Shown here: positions 1-8,942 of the stretch, in pieces
Position numbering within the stretch: position 1 is the first letter of the stretch
Layout of the letters: every line of letters begins with the position of its first letter
From: an uncultured Porphyromonas sp.
GTDB lineage: Bacteria > Bacteroidota > Bacteroidia > Bacteroidales > Porphyromonadaceae
Length of the DNA: 64,000 nt
NCBI RefSeq assembly: GCF_905372525.1
Contig: NZ_CAJPPN010000006.1
Coordinates: forward strand, 1 to 64,000
Reading direction: 5' to 3'
The notes under the pieces: generated by a model
Told to the model about the DNA's origin: nothing
The model's input: only the letters and a program-made list of their open reading frames with translations
Database searches by the model: none
Program-made: the position numbers and the translations under genes

Positions 1-35
1 GGGTGGGGACTACCCTGTGGGGGCTCGGTGGATGG

Positions 36-782
36 CTACATATTCATCCCTCCGCAGACGTGGATCGTCTGCCCCGTGACGTAGGAAGAGAGGTCACTAG
101 CGAGGAAGGTAGCGACGTTGGCTACGTCCTCGGGCGTACCGCCACGACGAAGGGGGATCTGAGCCTCCCACTGCTTACGTACCTCCTCGCTGAGGGCGTG
201 GGTCATATCGGTAATGATGAAGCCTGGGGCGATCGCGTTGGCACGTACACCACGAGAGCCGAGCTCCTTGGCGATACTCTTCGCTAGACCGATCATCCCT
301 GCCTTGGAGGCGGAGTAGTTCGTCTGTCCTGCGTTGCCCGATACACCGACGACGGAGGCCATGTTGATGATGCTCCCACTGCGCTGCTTGAGCATCACGG
401 GGGTAACGGCATGGATGAGGTTGAAGGCGGACTTCAGATTGACATTGATCACGAGATCCCACTGGTCTTCGGTCATACGCATCATGAGCCCATCACGTGT
501 GATCCCAGCGTTATTGACCAGGATGTCTATGCGACCGAAGTCCTTGACGACCTGCTCGACGAGCTGGTGAGCAGCCTCGAAGTCAGCGGCATTGGAGGCA
601 TAGGCCTTGGCACGGACACCGAGAGCCTCGAGCTCACGGACGAAGGCCTCGACACTCTCATCGATCTTGAGGTCTGTGATGACGACGTCTGCGCCCTCCT
701 GTGCATACTTCAGTGCGATAGCTCGCCCGATCCCACGGCCTGAGCCTGTGATGATGGCTACCTTGCCAGATAGTAAGTTCAT
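36..782 (-). CDS. fabG: 3-oxoacyl-[ACP] reductase FabG
   Basis: This is a complete 248-residue short-chain dehydrogenase, the usual FabG length. It carries the NADP-binding TGSGRGIG motif at residues 12-19, the NNAG motif at 90-93, and the catalytic set N115, S143, Y156 and K160 (YSASK). FabG reduces 3-oxoacyl-ACP in the cytosolic type II fatty acid cycle. The gene lies 33 bases downstream of a TetR-family gene on the same strand and is probably cotranscribed with it. The family assignment is firm. Fatty acid synthesis as the role, rather than another SDR substrate, is inferred from close FabG-type motifs. Confidence 0.93.
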   Translation of the reverse strand: MNLLSGKVAIITGSGRGIGRAIALKYAQEGADVVITDLKIDESVEAFVRELEALGVRAKAYASNAADFEAAHQLVEQVVKDFGRIDILVNNAGITRDGLMMRMTEDQWDLVINVNLKSAFNLIHAVTPVMLKQRSGSIINMASVVGVSGNAGQTNYSASKAGMIGLAKSIAKELGSRGVRANAIAPGFIITDMTHALSEEVRKQWEAQIPLRRGGTPEDVANVATFLASDLSSYVTGQTIHVCGGMNM

Positions 783-815
783 ATTCTTGGTCTTTATTTA
801 TATGGGTTGCTAAGC

Positions 816-1421
816 TTATTCGTGCTCCTGCCTACTGGGCTGCATGAGTCCATGTAGGAGGAAGTGGCGGACGACCTGCCGGATCTCCTCCACCGTGCCC
901 TGGGAGCGGTAGGCTCCGCTGATGAAGGGCACCTCCATCCCCTTGACGATATTCTGTAGGAGGTAGGCCGTCAGACGTGTATTCTCGACAGCGAAGTGTC
1001 CGGTCAGCTTTCCCTCGCGTAGGAGCTCCTCGATCTGCTGGATCTCCTTGCGGTCGAAGTCCATGCGTACCTGCTCTACGAGCCAGATGTCCTTGAAGAA
1101 CTCTGCTCGTAGGGAACCATTGCGAAGTACTAGGTCCTTGATCTTGTCTAGGTGGGTAAGCATCATCGTCATGAGCTTCTCCTCGGCACTGATCGGTAGA
1201 CGCTTGACTAGCTCAAGGTCATGCCATAGGCCATGGAGCTCTCGCTCGATCACAGCGTGGTAGATCTCATCCTTGTTCTTGAAGTAGGTGTAGAGCGTAC
1301 GGCGACCCTTCTTGGAGGCATCGGCAATATCGTTCATCGTCGTATTGGTAAAACCAAAACGAGCAAAGAGCTGCCGTGCTACTTCGATCATCAGATCTTT
1401 TGTCTTCAGGATAGTCGCCAT
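816..1421 (-). CDS. TetR/AcrR family transcriptional regulator
   Basis: This 201-residue protein has a typical TetR N-terminal DNA-binding domain at about residues 8-58, with helix-turn-helix residues around TTMNDIADASKKGRRTLYTY. The all-helical ligand-binding half that follows is variable and does not reveal the ligand. It precedes fabG on the same strand with a short gap. By analogy with lipid-responsive TetR regulators it may adjust fatty acid synthesis, but that is inference. A -7 box (TAGCTTTG, minus strand) lies about 105 bases upstream of the start. Confidence 0.85.
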   Translation of the reverse strand: MATILKTKDLMIEVARQLFARFGFTNTTMNDIADASKKGRRTLYTYFKNKDEIYHAVIERELHGLWHDLELVKRLPISAEEKLMTMMLTHLDKIKDLVLRNGSLRAEFFKDIWLVEQVRMDFDRKEIQQIEELLREGKLTGHFAVENTRLTAYLLQNIVKGMEVPFISGAYRSQGTVEEIRQVVRHFLLHGLMQPSRQEHE

Positions 1422-1525
1422 GCGTCTAAGTCTATTCTATATATGGAGATGGACTCTACTTGTCTATAATTATATTGTATGATACCCCAGTCTGCTGGGT
1501 AGCTCCTAGGGTGCACTTGATACTA

Positions 1526-1533
1526 CAAAGCTA
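1526..1533 (-). promoter_or_regulatory. Candidate -7 promoter box for the TetR-fabG operon
   Basis: The minus strand reads TAGCTTTG, an exact match to the Bacteroidetes sigma-ABfr -7 consensus TAnnTTTG. It predicts a leader of roughly 100 nt. No convincing -33 TTTG is seen at the expected spacing. Confidence 0.5.
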
Positions 1534-1743
1534 CGAAAAACTGCGCACATTTGCCTGAAACGTGCAATGTGCTCATCGTCCGTCCTTCTCTCGCTCTATG
1601 TGTGGCATGCATCCCACAGCTACTTCCTCATACTCTACATCACCTCTCCTTCCGCCCGTAGTCACAGCTCACCCTATCCCCCAGTGCAGGCTGTTTATGA
1701 AGCGATGAACTCCCTTTATATCAGGCATTCCGAGAGGGATGAA

Positions 1744-1890
1744 GCGAACATACCGAGAAGGGAAGGATAGTACATATAATGTTCGCCTCAATCACCTATG
1801 TAAGGTGACTGGTGCGAACATACCGAGACGAGGATGGCGAACATATAATGTTCGTCCCTGTCACCTATGTAAGGTGATTAGAGCGCACAT
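1744..1890 (+). repeat. Tandem 70-bp repeat containing two family-B hairpins
   Basis: The motif GCGAACATACCGAG starts at 1744 and again at 1814. A degenerate third start is at 1883 (GCGCACATACCGAC), giving a period of 69-70 bp. Each unit ends in an imperfect hairpin with 19-base arms and loop ATGTA: arms 1779-1797 / 1803-1821 and 1848-1866 / 1872-1890. Both arms centre on TCACCT/AGGTGA and ATGTTCG/CGAACAT. The same hairpin type recurs at 35.9 kb and, more distantly, at 48.7 kb. Confidence 0.85.
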
Positions 1891-2091
1891 ACCGACGCCT
1901 CTCCTAGGGGATAATATCCCGTAGGTAATGGGCCTGGGGAGTACGTCATACTCCATAATATAATAGGGGGACTTTTTCGCCCTCTCGTTAGGACTCGTTG
2001 GGTAAGAATGGAGGGTAGGGCGGAAGATCTTTCTCATAGAGAAAGGAGGTGAACTCGTGAGGCTTACCTCTGAGAGATATATGCTTTTTGC

Positions 2092-2099
2092 TACCTTTG
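2092..2099 (+). promoter_or_regulatory. Candidate -7 promoter box for topA-truA
   Basis: TACCTTTG matches TAnnTTTG exactly and sits 74 bases before the topA start codon. It is bracketed by an 8-bp inverted repeat (2061-2068 and 2115-2122), which could be an operator or a leader stem. Confidence 0.55.
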
Positions 2100-2173
2100 C
2101 AGGCAAACAGGTAGGGTAAGCCATTACACTACCTCCCTCACACATCTAAGCAACGCAGGGCATCCATAGATAA

Positions 2174-4528
2174 ATGAACTTAGTAATAGTAGAGTCACCC
2201 AAGAAGGCGGAGCTCATCCAAGGCTTCCTCAAGAAACATAAGCTTACAGACTATCGAGTGATGGCGAGTGCAGGCCACGTACGTGACCTGAGACAGCACT
2301 CCTTCAGCATAGACGTAGCGGACAACTTCCGTCCCGAGTATGTCATCACCGATGATAAGAAGACGCTCGTCAAGGAACTCAAGGCACAGGCCAAGAAGGC
2401 AGACCTTGTCTACCTAGCCTCCGATGAAGACCGTGAGGGGGAAGCTATCGCTTGGCACCTCAAGGAGGCTCTGGAGCTACCCTCGGAGAAGATTCGACGT
2501 ATCGTCTTCCACGAGATCACAGCCGAGGCATTCCTAGAGGCTCTGCAGCATCCGAGAGACATAGATATGAACCTCGTAGATGCTCAGCAGGCTCGCCGTG
2601 TACTAGACCGTATCGTGGGCTTCGAGCTATCGCCCGTACTATGGAAGCGTATTCGCCCCTCACTCTCCGCTGGACGTGTGCAGTCGGTGGCCGTCCGCCT
2701 GATTGTAGACCGAGAGCGTGAGATCAATGCCTTCGTCCCGCAGTCGGCCTTTAGGCTACAAGCGGACTTTGCCCTCACCTCGGGAGAGAGCCTACGTACG
2801 GAACTCAATCACCGCTTCGCAGATGAGCAGGAGGCACGTGCCCTGATGCAGTCCTGCCTGACTCTACCCTTTGCGATCGGATCTATCACACGTCGCCCTG
2901 CACGCCGATCCCCAGCAGCACCCTTCACGACCTCTACGCTACAGCAGGAGGCAGCACATAAGCTTGGCTACTCAGTCTCCCAGACGATGCGCCTAGCGCA
3001 GTCTCTCTATGAGTCTGGACACATCACCTACATGCGTACCGACTCGGTGAACCTCTCCAACCAAGCCCTCCAGGCTATCGCTCAGCAGATCGCTCGGCAC
3101 CCAGGTAAGGAGTACCACCAGCCACGCAAGTACCAGACCAAGAGCAAGGGAGCACAGGAGGCTCACGAAGCTATTCGCCCTACCTACATAGATAGAGAGC
3201 AAGTCGATGGAACCCCACAGGAGCAGCGTCTCTATGATCTGATCCGCAAGCGTACCCTGGCCTCGCAGATGGCTGATGCCCAGCTAGAACGCACGGTAGT
3301 GACCCTACCCGTCGAGGGCTCGGAGTATGCCTTCACGGCACAAGGGGAGGTGATCACCTTCCGTGGCTTCCTAGATGTATATATGGAGTCAGGTGCAGAG
3401 GATGGGACGCCCGAGACAACGAAGCTCCTCCCTGCGATGAAGGAAGGAGAAAGCCTTACCCTCACGAAGCTCCTCGCAGAGGAACGATTTACCCAGCGTC
3501 CCCCACGCTACACCGAGGCCTCGATGGTCAGCAAGATGGAGGAGCTCGGTATCGGTCGCCCCTCCACCTATGCCCCTACGATCCAGACCATCCAGAACCG
3601 TGGCTATGTAGAGCGTGCTGACCGCGAGGGGCAGGAGCGCAACTACGTCGTCCTCAGCAGTGACGGCGGTGCGATCAAGCGTCAGGTACGTAAGGAACTC
3701 TATGGCGCCGACAAGGGCAAGCTCGTCCCTACGGATGTGGGGATCGTCGTCAATGACTTCCTAGTAGCGCAGTTCCCCAGCATCGTGGACTACAACTTCA
3801 CGGCAAGCGTAGAGTCGGAGTTTGACACCATAGCCGAAGGGGGGAATGCCTGGACGGGGACTATTGGTTCCTTCTACGAAGACTTCCATCCCACCGTAGA
3901 GCGAGTGAGCACAGAGCGTAGTGAGCATCGTGTCGGACAGCGCATCTTAGGTGAGCAGCCGGGTACCGGCCTTCAGGTATCGGTGAGCATCGGTCGCTAC
4001 GGCCCCATGGCACAGCTAGGCACGGCAGAGGATGAGCAGAAGCCACGCTTCGCCTCCCTACAGTCTGGGCAGTCGCTCGAGACCATTACACTAGAGGAAG
4101 CTCTATCCCTCTTCGACTTACCCAAGGTAATCGGAGAGTACGAGGGTGAGCCTCTCACCGTGGCAAACGGACGCTTTGGCCCCTATGTGCGTCACAAGGC
4201 CAAGTACTATAGCCTGCCCAAGGATATGGATCCCCTCTCCTGCACCCAGGAGCAGGCCATCCAGCTCATTCAGGAAAAGCATGCCAGCGAGGAGAAGAGT
4301 CTCCTCAAGACCTTCGCTGAGGACGCTGAGCTCCAGATACGTGATGGACGCTTCGGCCCCTACATGAAGTACAAGGGGGAGAACTACAAGCTCCCCAAGG
4401 ATGCCGATCCCCAAAGCCTCTCCTATGAGGACTGCATGAAGATCGTCTCCGAAGCTCCCGCCAAGCCTGCTCGCAAGAGTTCGGCACGCAGGGGTACGAC
4501 GACCCGAGGACGTAAGTCCAAGGCCTAG
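2174..4528 (+). CDS. topA: DNA topoisomerase I (type IA)
   Basis: This 784-residue protein relaxes negative supercoils by transient single-strand cleavage. The Toprim domain starts at the N-terminus (VIVESPKK, E7) and includes the acidic DEDREGE motif at 84-90. The nucleophile is Y286 in YMRTDS. The C-terminus lacks obvious zinc-ribbon cysteines. Instead it has Toprim-associated C-terminal repeats recognisable as FGPYVRHK and FGPYMKYK, each followed by LPKDxDP, and a basic Arg/Lys-rich tail. That architecture is common in Bacteroidetes TopA. truA follows after 21 bases, so the two probably share a transcript. Confidence 0.96.
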   Translation: MNLVIVESPKKAELIQGFLKKHKLTDYRVMASAGHVRDLRQHSFSIDVADNFRPEYVITDDKKTLVKELKAQAKKADLVYLASDEDREGEAIAWHLKEALELPSEKIRRIVFHEITAEAFLEALQHPRDIDMNLVDAQQARRVLDRIVGFELSPVLWKRIRPSLSAGRVQSVAVRLIVDREREINAFVPQSAFRLQADFALTSGESLRTELNHRFADEQEARALMQSCLTLPFAIGSITRRPARRSPAAPFTTSTLQQEAAHKLGYSVSQTMRLAQSLYESGHITYMRTDSVNLSNQALQAIAQQIARHPGKEYHQPRKYQTKSKGAQEAHEAIRPTYIDREQVDGTPQEQRLYDLIRKRTLASQMADAQLERTVVTLPVEGSEYAFTAQGEVITFRGFLDVYMESGAEDGTPETTKLLPAMKEGESLTLTKLLAEERFTQRPPRYTEASMVSKMEELGIGRPSTYAPTIQTIQNRGYVERADREGQERNYVVLSSDGGAIKRQVRKELYGADKGKLVPTDVGIVVNDFLVAQFPSIVDYNFTASVESEFDTIAEGGNAWTGTIGSFYEDFHPTVERVSTERSEHRVGQRILGEQPGTGLQVSVSIGRYGPMAQLGTAEDEQKPRFASLQSGQSLETITLEEALSLFDLPKVIGEYEGEPLTVANGRFGPYVRHKAKYYSLPKDMDPLSCTQEQAIQLIQEKHASEEKSLLKTFAEDAELQIRDGRFGPYMKYKGENYKLPKDADPQSLSYEDCMKIVSEAPAKPARKSSARRGTTTRGRKSKA

Positions 4529-4549
4529 CCTCCACCTCGCCCTCCCGAT

Positions 4550-5308
4550 ATGCGCTACTTCATCACCCTTAGCTACGATGGTACGGCCTATAGTGGCTGG
4601 CAGACACAGCCCAGTGCCGTGACTGTACAGGAGACGATCGAGCAAGCCCTAGGCACGATCCTTCGCTCGCCTACACCGATCCCTATCGTAGGGGCAGGGA
4701 GGACAGATGCAGGGGTGCATGCTCGGGGAATGGTCGCCCATGTGGATCTGCCTTTGGGGCTGGAGGAGGTGCGAGAGCTTGTCTTCCGTGCCGACCGCTT
4801 CCTGCCCAAGGACATCGCACTACATGGAGTACAGGCCGTATGTGAGGAGGCTCATGCTCGGTTCAGTGCTACCTACCGCACCTACCGATACTATGTGACG
4901 CTGAGGAAGAACCCCTTTGCGGAGGGGCGTATGCTCCGCTTGTACTTCCCTATGGACTTCGAGCGGATGAATGAGGCTGCACAAAGGCTGATGGACTACG
5001 AGGACTTTACCAGCTTCAGTAAGCTCCATACCGATGTCAAGACGAACAACTGCCGTGTCCTAGAGGCCTATTGGCAGAGAGGAGCAGAAGAGGGGACGTG
5101 GATCTTCACCATCACGGCAGACCGCTTCCTGCGTAATATGGTGCGTGCCATCGTAGGGACACTCTTCGCTGTCGGCAAGTCTCGTCTCTCTGTGGAGGAC
5201 TTTGCTGCGATCATCGCTGCCAAGGATCGAGCTCTAGCAGGAGCCTCTGCCCCCGCTCACGCACTCTACCTAGAGGCCGTGGGCTATCCAGAGGAGCTCT
5301 ACCTCTAG
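4550..5308 (+). CDS. truA: tRNA pseudouridine(38-40) synthase TruA
   Basis: A 252-residue protein of normal TruA length. It has the family motif GAGRTDAGVHA, where D53 is the catalytic aspartate, followed by a conserved RTYRYY segment and a C-terminal FLRNMVRAIVGT motif. It isomerises uridines 38-40 in the tRNA anticodon arm. It lies 21 bases after topA on the same strand and is followed by a strong bidirectional terminator. Confidence 0.95.
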   Translation: MRYFITLSYDGTAYSGWQTQPSAVTVQETIEQALGTILRSPTPIPIVGAGRTDAGVHARGMVAHVDLPLGLEEVRELVFRADRFLPKDIALHGVQAVCEEAHARFSATYRTYRYYVTLRKNPFAEGRMLRLYFPMDFERMNEAAQRLMDYEDFTSFSKLHTDVKTNNCRVLEAYWQRGAEEGTWIFTITADRFLRNMVRAIVGTLFAVGKSRLSVEDFAAIIAAKDRALAGASAPAHALYLEAVGYPEELYL

Positions 5309-5333
5309 CCCCTCCAGAGCTCAGATACCCCAC

Positions 5334-5389
5334 AAACGACCCCGCCCCCAGCATTCTCACGGAGAGAATACTGGGGGCGGGATCGTTTA
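5334..5389. terminator. Bidirectional intrinsic terminator between truA and the transglutaminase-like gene
   Basis: A long GC-rich inverted repeat has arms at about 5334-5358 and 5365-5389, built on CCCGCCCCCAG / CTGGGGGCGGG. Short A/T runs lie on both outer sides (AAACGA, TCGTTT). It sits between convergent genes and can serve both strands. Confidence 0.85.
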
Positions 5390-5444
5390 TAGGTTGCTAT
5401 CTAATAGCTGGGCAGAGAGTGTACCTCTGAACCCTTACGACGGC

Positions 5445-8153
5445 TTAGGGCTGAGCACAAGTACGTGTGGGCTCGGTGCACTGCTCCTGCTCGAGGGCGG
5501 TGATCACACTGCGTAGCTGACGACCGAGACCGATCGTGTAGCCCTGTGAGACGAAGACGACACGATTGAAGGTATCTGCGATGACAAAGACAGGGAGATC
5601 GCCACTGCGTAGCTTCATCGAGGTACGTAGCTCATCTAGTATCTTGCCCGTGGCATCGATACCGAAGACAGTACCCTTCGGTAGACCCTGGAAGTCCTCA
5701 CTGCGGTAGCGTGAGCGACTGGTCTCGTCCTTGAAGAGGAGCACAAGACTACGCCCCCAGTGCTCGAAGACTTCACGCTCGGCGATGATGTCCTTGAGGG
5801 CATGATTTGTAGGCTCTTCGCCAGCTCCTAGGATACCTAGGATGTAGTAGCCACGGCCTGTGGTAGAGAGGAGCGAACGTTCCTGAGGCTGTGCTGCCGT
5901 GACATCGGAGGTCTTAGTCAGGGACTCGGCCTCTCCGAGGTAGCCGTAGAGGTTCTCCGAGTTGAAGCTCCCGAGGACAGCTACAGCGGTGGTGTCTCTA
6001 CGCATCACGAGAGCTTCGTCTGTGGTCTTGCCCGCAGAGATCGATAGGGTCTTGACATTGACGAGTACGCTACCACTAGCGAGTCTGGAGCCAGAGACGA
6101 GGAGGTAGTGCCCTGCATCCATGGGGGCGCCATCCTTGAAGGTCTTTGCCCACGAAGTGCCTTGCTCTAGACCATTGTCTCCTTCGTCATAGCTCAGTAG
6201 GTCGAGTGAGCCGTCCTTACCGAACTTAGATAGGGTGAACTGATAGTAGTACTTCGGATTGTCGATGATACCATTGTCTTTGTAGCTTAGGCGAAGTGTC
6301 CCCTGCTGGGCAGTAGCCTTGTGTGCGCTAGCCTCGAAGGTCACATCGTGCCAAGCCTTACCCTCGTAGTACTGTACCTTACCCGTGACTCCATCGATGC
6401 GGGCAGGCCAGCCCATTGTGCGGGCGAGTGATACGAAGAAGATGCCCAGAGAGTGGCGGTCAGCTCGTCTCGTGCGCCATACGCCGAGTGGCTCGATGGG
6501 ATAGGAGAGCGGGTTGTTTGCCTCATCTATAGTGATGGAGCGGATGCACCACTGACGTAGCGCCTCGGGGCTACTGCGGAAGGCCTTCTGTAGCTCCTGA
6601 GGTACGGCAGAGAGGAACAGGCTCTTGTAGCTGGTCAGGGGCTCGGTAGATACTCTAGGGTTGTAGATGTAGTTCATCACGAGCGCAGCATCGGAGGCGA
6701 AGGCTTCGAGGGGCTTGGTATTCGTGAGGTGGTCCCTCAGTACCTCTAGCTCTACGTCCCTTAGATCCTTGGCGGAGATGACACGTAGGAGAGCCAGAGC
6801 CTGCTCCTTATCCTTAGCTGTGTCTACGAAGGTGCGTATCGTCTGCCAGTTGCCTCGTGCATCGAGGCCATCGAGCTGCTTCGTGAGGAAGGTCGATACA
6901 TAGCGCACTCGTATGGAGTCCTCCTCAGCCATGCGGCGATCGTTCTCGGCACGCTGCTCCTTGGTAACCTCGGGATAGCGAGCATCTTCTCTAGGAGGGG
7001 TGATGGTGAAGTCTAGGTCCAGCTTCTCCTCGGGGCTATGGTTAAGGGTGAGGCGCACAAGGCTATCTTTGCCAAAGGTCACCTGCTGCAGTCCGTAGCG
7101 GAAGCTATTGCCCACAGCCCGACTAGCGTACAGGATCATATCCCCTCTACCGGCTATGAAGGTCGTACGTCCCTTGGCATCTGTCTGCTGGCGAGCTACG
7201 GTATGGAATTCTCCGTAGTTGTACACCTTGAAGTCGACCGAGGTGTGGGGCAGTATTTGTCCCTTAGCGTCTACGACCTCTACGATGATCTTGCCCGTGT
7301 GGGCATAGTTATCTATGACATTGATCTCCGTATAGGTCGGGGTACGACTGATGACAGCCTCGGGGCCATCATAGCGTCCGAAGGCCTTAGTATGTACGAG
7401 CATGGCACGAGAGACGGGTGCGTTGAACCAAGCAAGGTTCAGCACAGGCTCGGGCTCACATGCCCCGAGGAAGTACCACTGTCCATCTACCCAAGCCTCT
7501 ACCCAGGCATGGTTGTCGTCTGTATGTGCCCAGCGTGGGGTATAGACCTGGCGGGCTGGGATGCCCACGGTACGTAGGGCTGCGACGAGGAGCGTGGACT
7601 CCTCTCCACAACGCCCGTAGGCAGTACGGATGGTCGCTAGGGGTGAGGAGGTGCGGGAGTCACTTGGGGTATAGACTACGTGCTCGTGACACCAGTGGTT
7701 GACCTCCAGTACAGCCTCTTTCAGAGATAGCCCCTTCACCCGATCCTTCAGCTCGTCGTAGAGGGCGAGGCGAGCAGAGTCGAGTGCTTCGTTATTGACT
7801 CGTGGCGGGAGCACGAAGTGTAGCCACTCACGCTGGGGTACACTCTTACCCCAGGGTAGCTCCTGCCGAGCTCTGAGGGAGCTACGTACGTGGTCGAGGA
7901 AGAACTGCCCCGAGCGGTTGATGAGGTCGTTGCTCGGCATGTAGGCGTAGAGGAAGGTGAGGGCATCACGCTCCTCTGGAGTCATTTTGCTCTGGAAGAT
8001 GTCGAAGACCTTGCCTTCCTTGAAGGCTGCCCTTCGCTTCGCTAGGTCACTTTGGACCTGTGTGGTCTGCCGACTGGGCTTCTTTACCACCTTCGCCTGC
8101 CCTAAGGTCGGTAGGAGGGCAAGGGCGAGGGTAAATATCATCCGTGTGCGCAT
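5445..8153 (-). CDS. Secreted transglutaminase-like protein, multidomain
   Basis: This 902-residue protein has a signal peptide (residues 1-20, ending GQA). A transglutaminase-like core lies at about 145-240, with C182 in GRCGEES and H215 in DDNHAWVEAWV. A Gly/Glu-containing segment GACEPEP (230-236) follows where the third catalytic residue is expected. Beta-rich segments of the carboxypeptidase-regulatory or Ig type lie around 285-370. The last 110 residues (LVLLFKDE, GTVFGID, DLPVFVIAD) look weakly thioredoxin-like, but no CxxC is visible. It probably acts on peptides or proteins in the periplasm or at the surface. It is last in an apparent operon with cutC and fucosidase. The substrate is unknown. 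Confidence 0.75.
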   Translation of the reverse strand: MRTRMIFTLALALLPTLGQAKVVKKPSRQTTQVQSDLAKRRAAFKEGKVFDIFQSKMTPEERDALTFLYAYMPSNDLINRSGQFFLDHVRSSLRARQELPWGKSVPQREWLHFVLPPRVNNEALDSARLALYDELKDRVKGLSLKEAVLEVNHWCHEHVVYTPSDSRTSSPLATIRTAYGRCGEESTLLVAALRTVGIPARQVYTPRWAHTDDNHAWVEAWVDGQWYFLGACEPEPVLNLAWFNAPVSRAMLVHTKAFGRYDGPEAVISRTPTYTEINVIDNYAHTGKIIVEVVDAKGQILPHTSVDFKVYNYGEFHTVARQQTDAKGRTTFIAGRGDMILYASRAVGNSFRYGLQQVTFGKDSLVRLTLNHSPEEKLDLDFTITPPREDARYPEVTKEQRAENDRRMAEEDSIRVRYVSTFLTKQLDGLDARGNWQTIRTFVDTAKDKEQALALLRVISAKDLRDVELEVLRDHLTNTKPLEAFASDAALVMNYIYNPRVSTEPLTSYKSLFLSAVPQELQKAFRSSPEALRQWCIRSITIDEANNPLSYPIEPLGVWRTRRADRHSLGIFFVSLARTMGWPARIDGVTGKVQYYEGKAWHDVTFEASAHKATAQQGTLRLSYKDNGIIDNPKYYYQFTLSKFGKDGSLDLLSYDEGDNGLEQGTSWAKTFKDGAPMDAGHYLLVSGSRLASGSVLVNVKTLSISAGKTTDEALVMRRDTTAVAVLGSFNSENLYGYLGEAESLTKTSDVTAAQPQERSLLSTTGRGYYILGILGAGEEPTNHALKDIIAEREVFEHWGRSLVLLFKDETSRSRYRSEDFQGLPKGTVFGIDATGKILDELRTSMKLRSGDLPVFVIADTFNRVVFVSQGYTIGLGRQLRSVITALEQEQCTEPTRTCAQP

Positions 8154-8181
8154 ATTGTCTGTATGAAGGTACTTTATGTTG

Positions 8182-8934
8182 CTATGAGTGTAGTTGCTTG
8201 AGTGCAGAGAGGGCAGAGCGTATCAGCTCGGGGTCGGTCTCTAGGAGGCTGTACTCGTCTATGGTGACCGTCCCGCCCATGGAGACCCCTGCGTGTCGGT
8301 AGTGCATACCACTAGGGGTAGGGCGACGAGCAGAGAAGTGGAACTCACTAGCTCCCGTACGCTCAGCTAGCTGAGCTATGTTGGTTGGGTTCACACCACT
8401 ACCTGGCATGATGATGATACGGCCTGCAGCCTGCCGGACCATACGAGCGAGCTCATCGGCTCCCTCTAGGGCAGTATTGTGTCCGCCTGAGGTCAGTACA
8501 TGCGAGCATCCCAGCTCTATGATCGTCTCTAGTGCAGCCTCCCTATCCCGACACATATCGATCGCTCTATGGAAGGTCACGCTCATCCCACCAGCGGCCT
8601 CGATGAGTCGAGCCATGAGCGGTCTATCGACCTCCCCCTCAGGGGTAAGGCAGCCGATGACCACTCCATCTACGCCGATGCGCTTAGCCTGCTCGATGTC
8701 GTGGAGCATGATCTCCTGCTCGATCGGGGTGTAGAGGAAGTCTCCTCCACGGGGGCGAATGATGACGTTGAGCTTGATGTCTAGGAGGCGACGGGCGGTA
8801 CAGATCTCGCCATAGCTCGGGGTCGTGCCTCCCTCGGGTAGGGCTGCACAGAGCTCTACTCGGTAGGCACCTCCCTGCTGTGCCCTGAGGGCACTGGTGG
8901 CCGAGGAAGCACAGTTCTCTATACGATAGTCCAT
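8182..8934 (-). CDS. cutC: CutC family protein
   Basis: A 250-residue TIM-barrel protein recognisable as CutC by its RVELCAALPEGGTTPSYG start, the RPRGGDF segment, MTFHRAID-like VTFHRAID, TSGG, and IMPGSGV motifs. The family was first linked to copper homeostasis in E. coli, but that role is disputed and the true activity is uncertain. It starts 8 bases from the end of the fucosidase gene and is followed 28 bases later by the transglutaminase-like gene, which suggests one operon. Confidence 0.92.
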   Translation of the reverse strand: MDYRIENCASSATSALRAQQGGAYRVELCAALPEGGTTPSYGEICTARRLLDIKLNVIIRPRGGDFLYTPIEQEIMLHDIEQAKRIGVDGVVIGCLTPEGEVDRPLMARLIEAAGGMSVTFHRAIDMCRDREAALETIIELGCSHVLTSGGHNTALEGADELARMVRQAAGRIIIMPGSGVNPTNIAQLAERTGASEFHFSARRPTPSGMHYRHAGVSMGGTVTIDEYSLLETDPELIRSALSALKQLHS

Positions 8935-8942
8935 GTGCTCCC

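Larger units (their letters stand above)
1422..2173. other. 752-base intergenic region between divergent TetR and topA genes
   Basis: No credible gene is seen. The region holds the TetR and topA promoter boxes, a tandem 70-bp repeat with two hairpins (1744-1890), a small perfect hairpin at 2030-2044 (TTTCTC, loop ATA, GAGAAA), and an 8-bp inverted repeat GGCTTACC (2061-2068) / GGTAAGCC (2115-2122) bracketing the topA -7 box. Open frames here read through the repeats and have no protein-like composition. Confidence 0.7.

Noticed and set aside
411..743. 110-residue open frame on the plus strand opposite fabG
   Set aside because: It is antisense to a strongly conserved fabG and looks like a mirror of its codon bias; many such shadows occur across the window.
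1744..1890. CRISPR array
   Set aside because: Only two to three units with a 70-bp period and near-identical units; no short repeat-spacer alternation and no cas genes.
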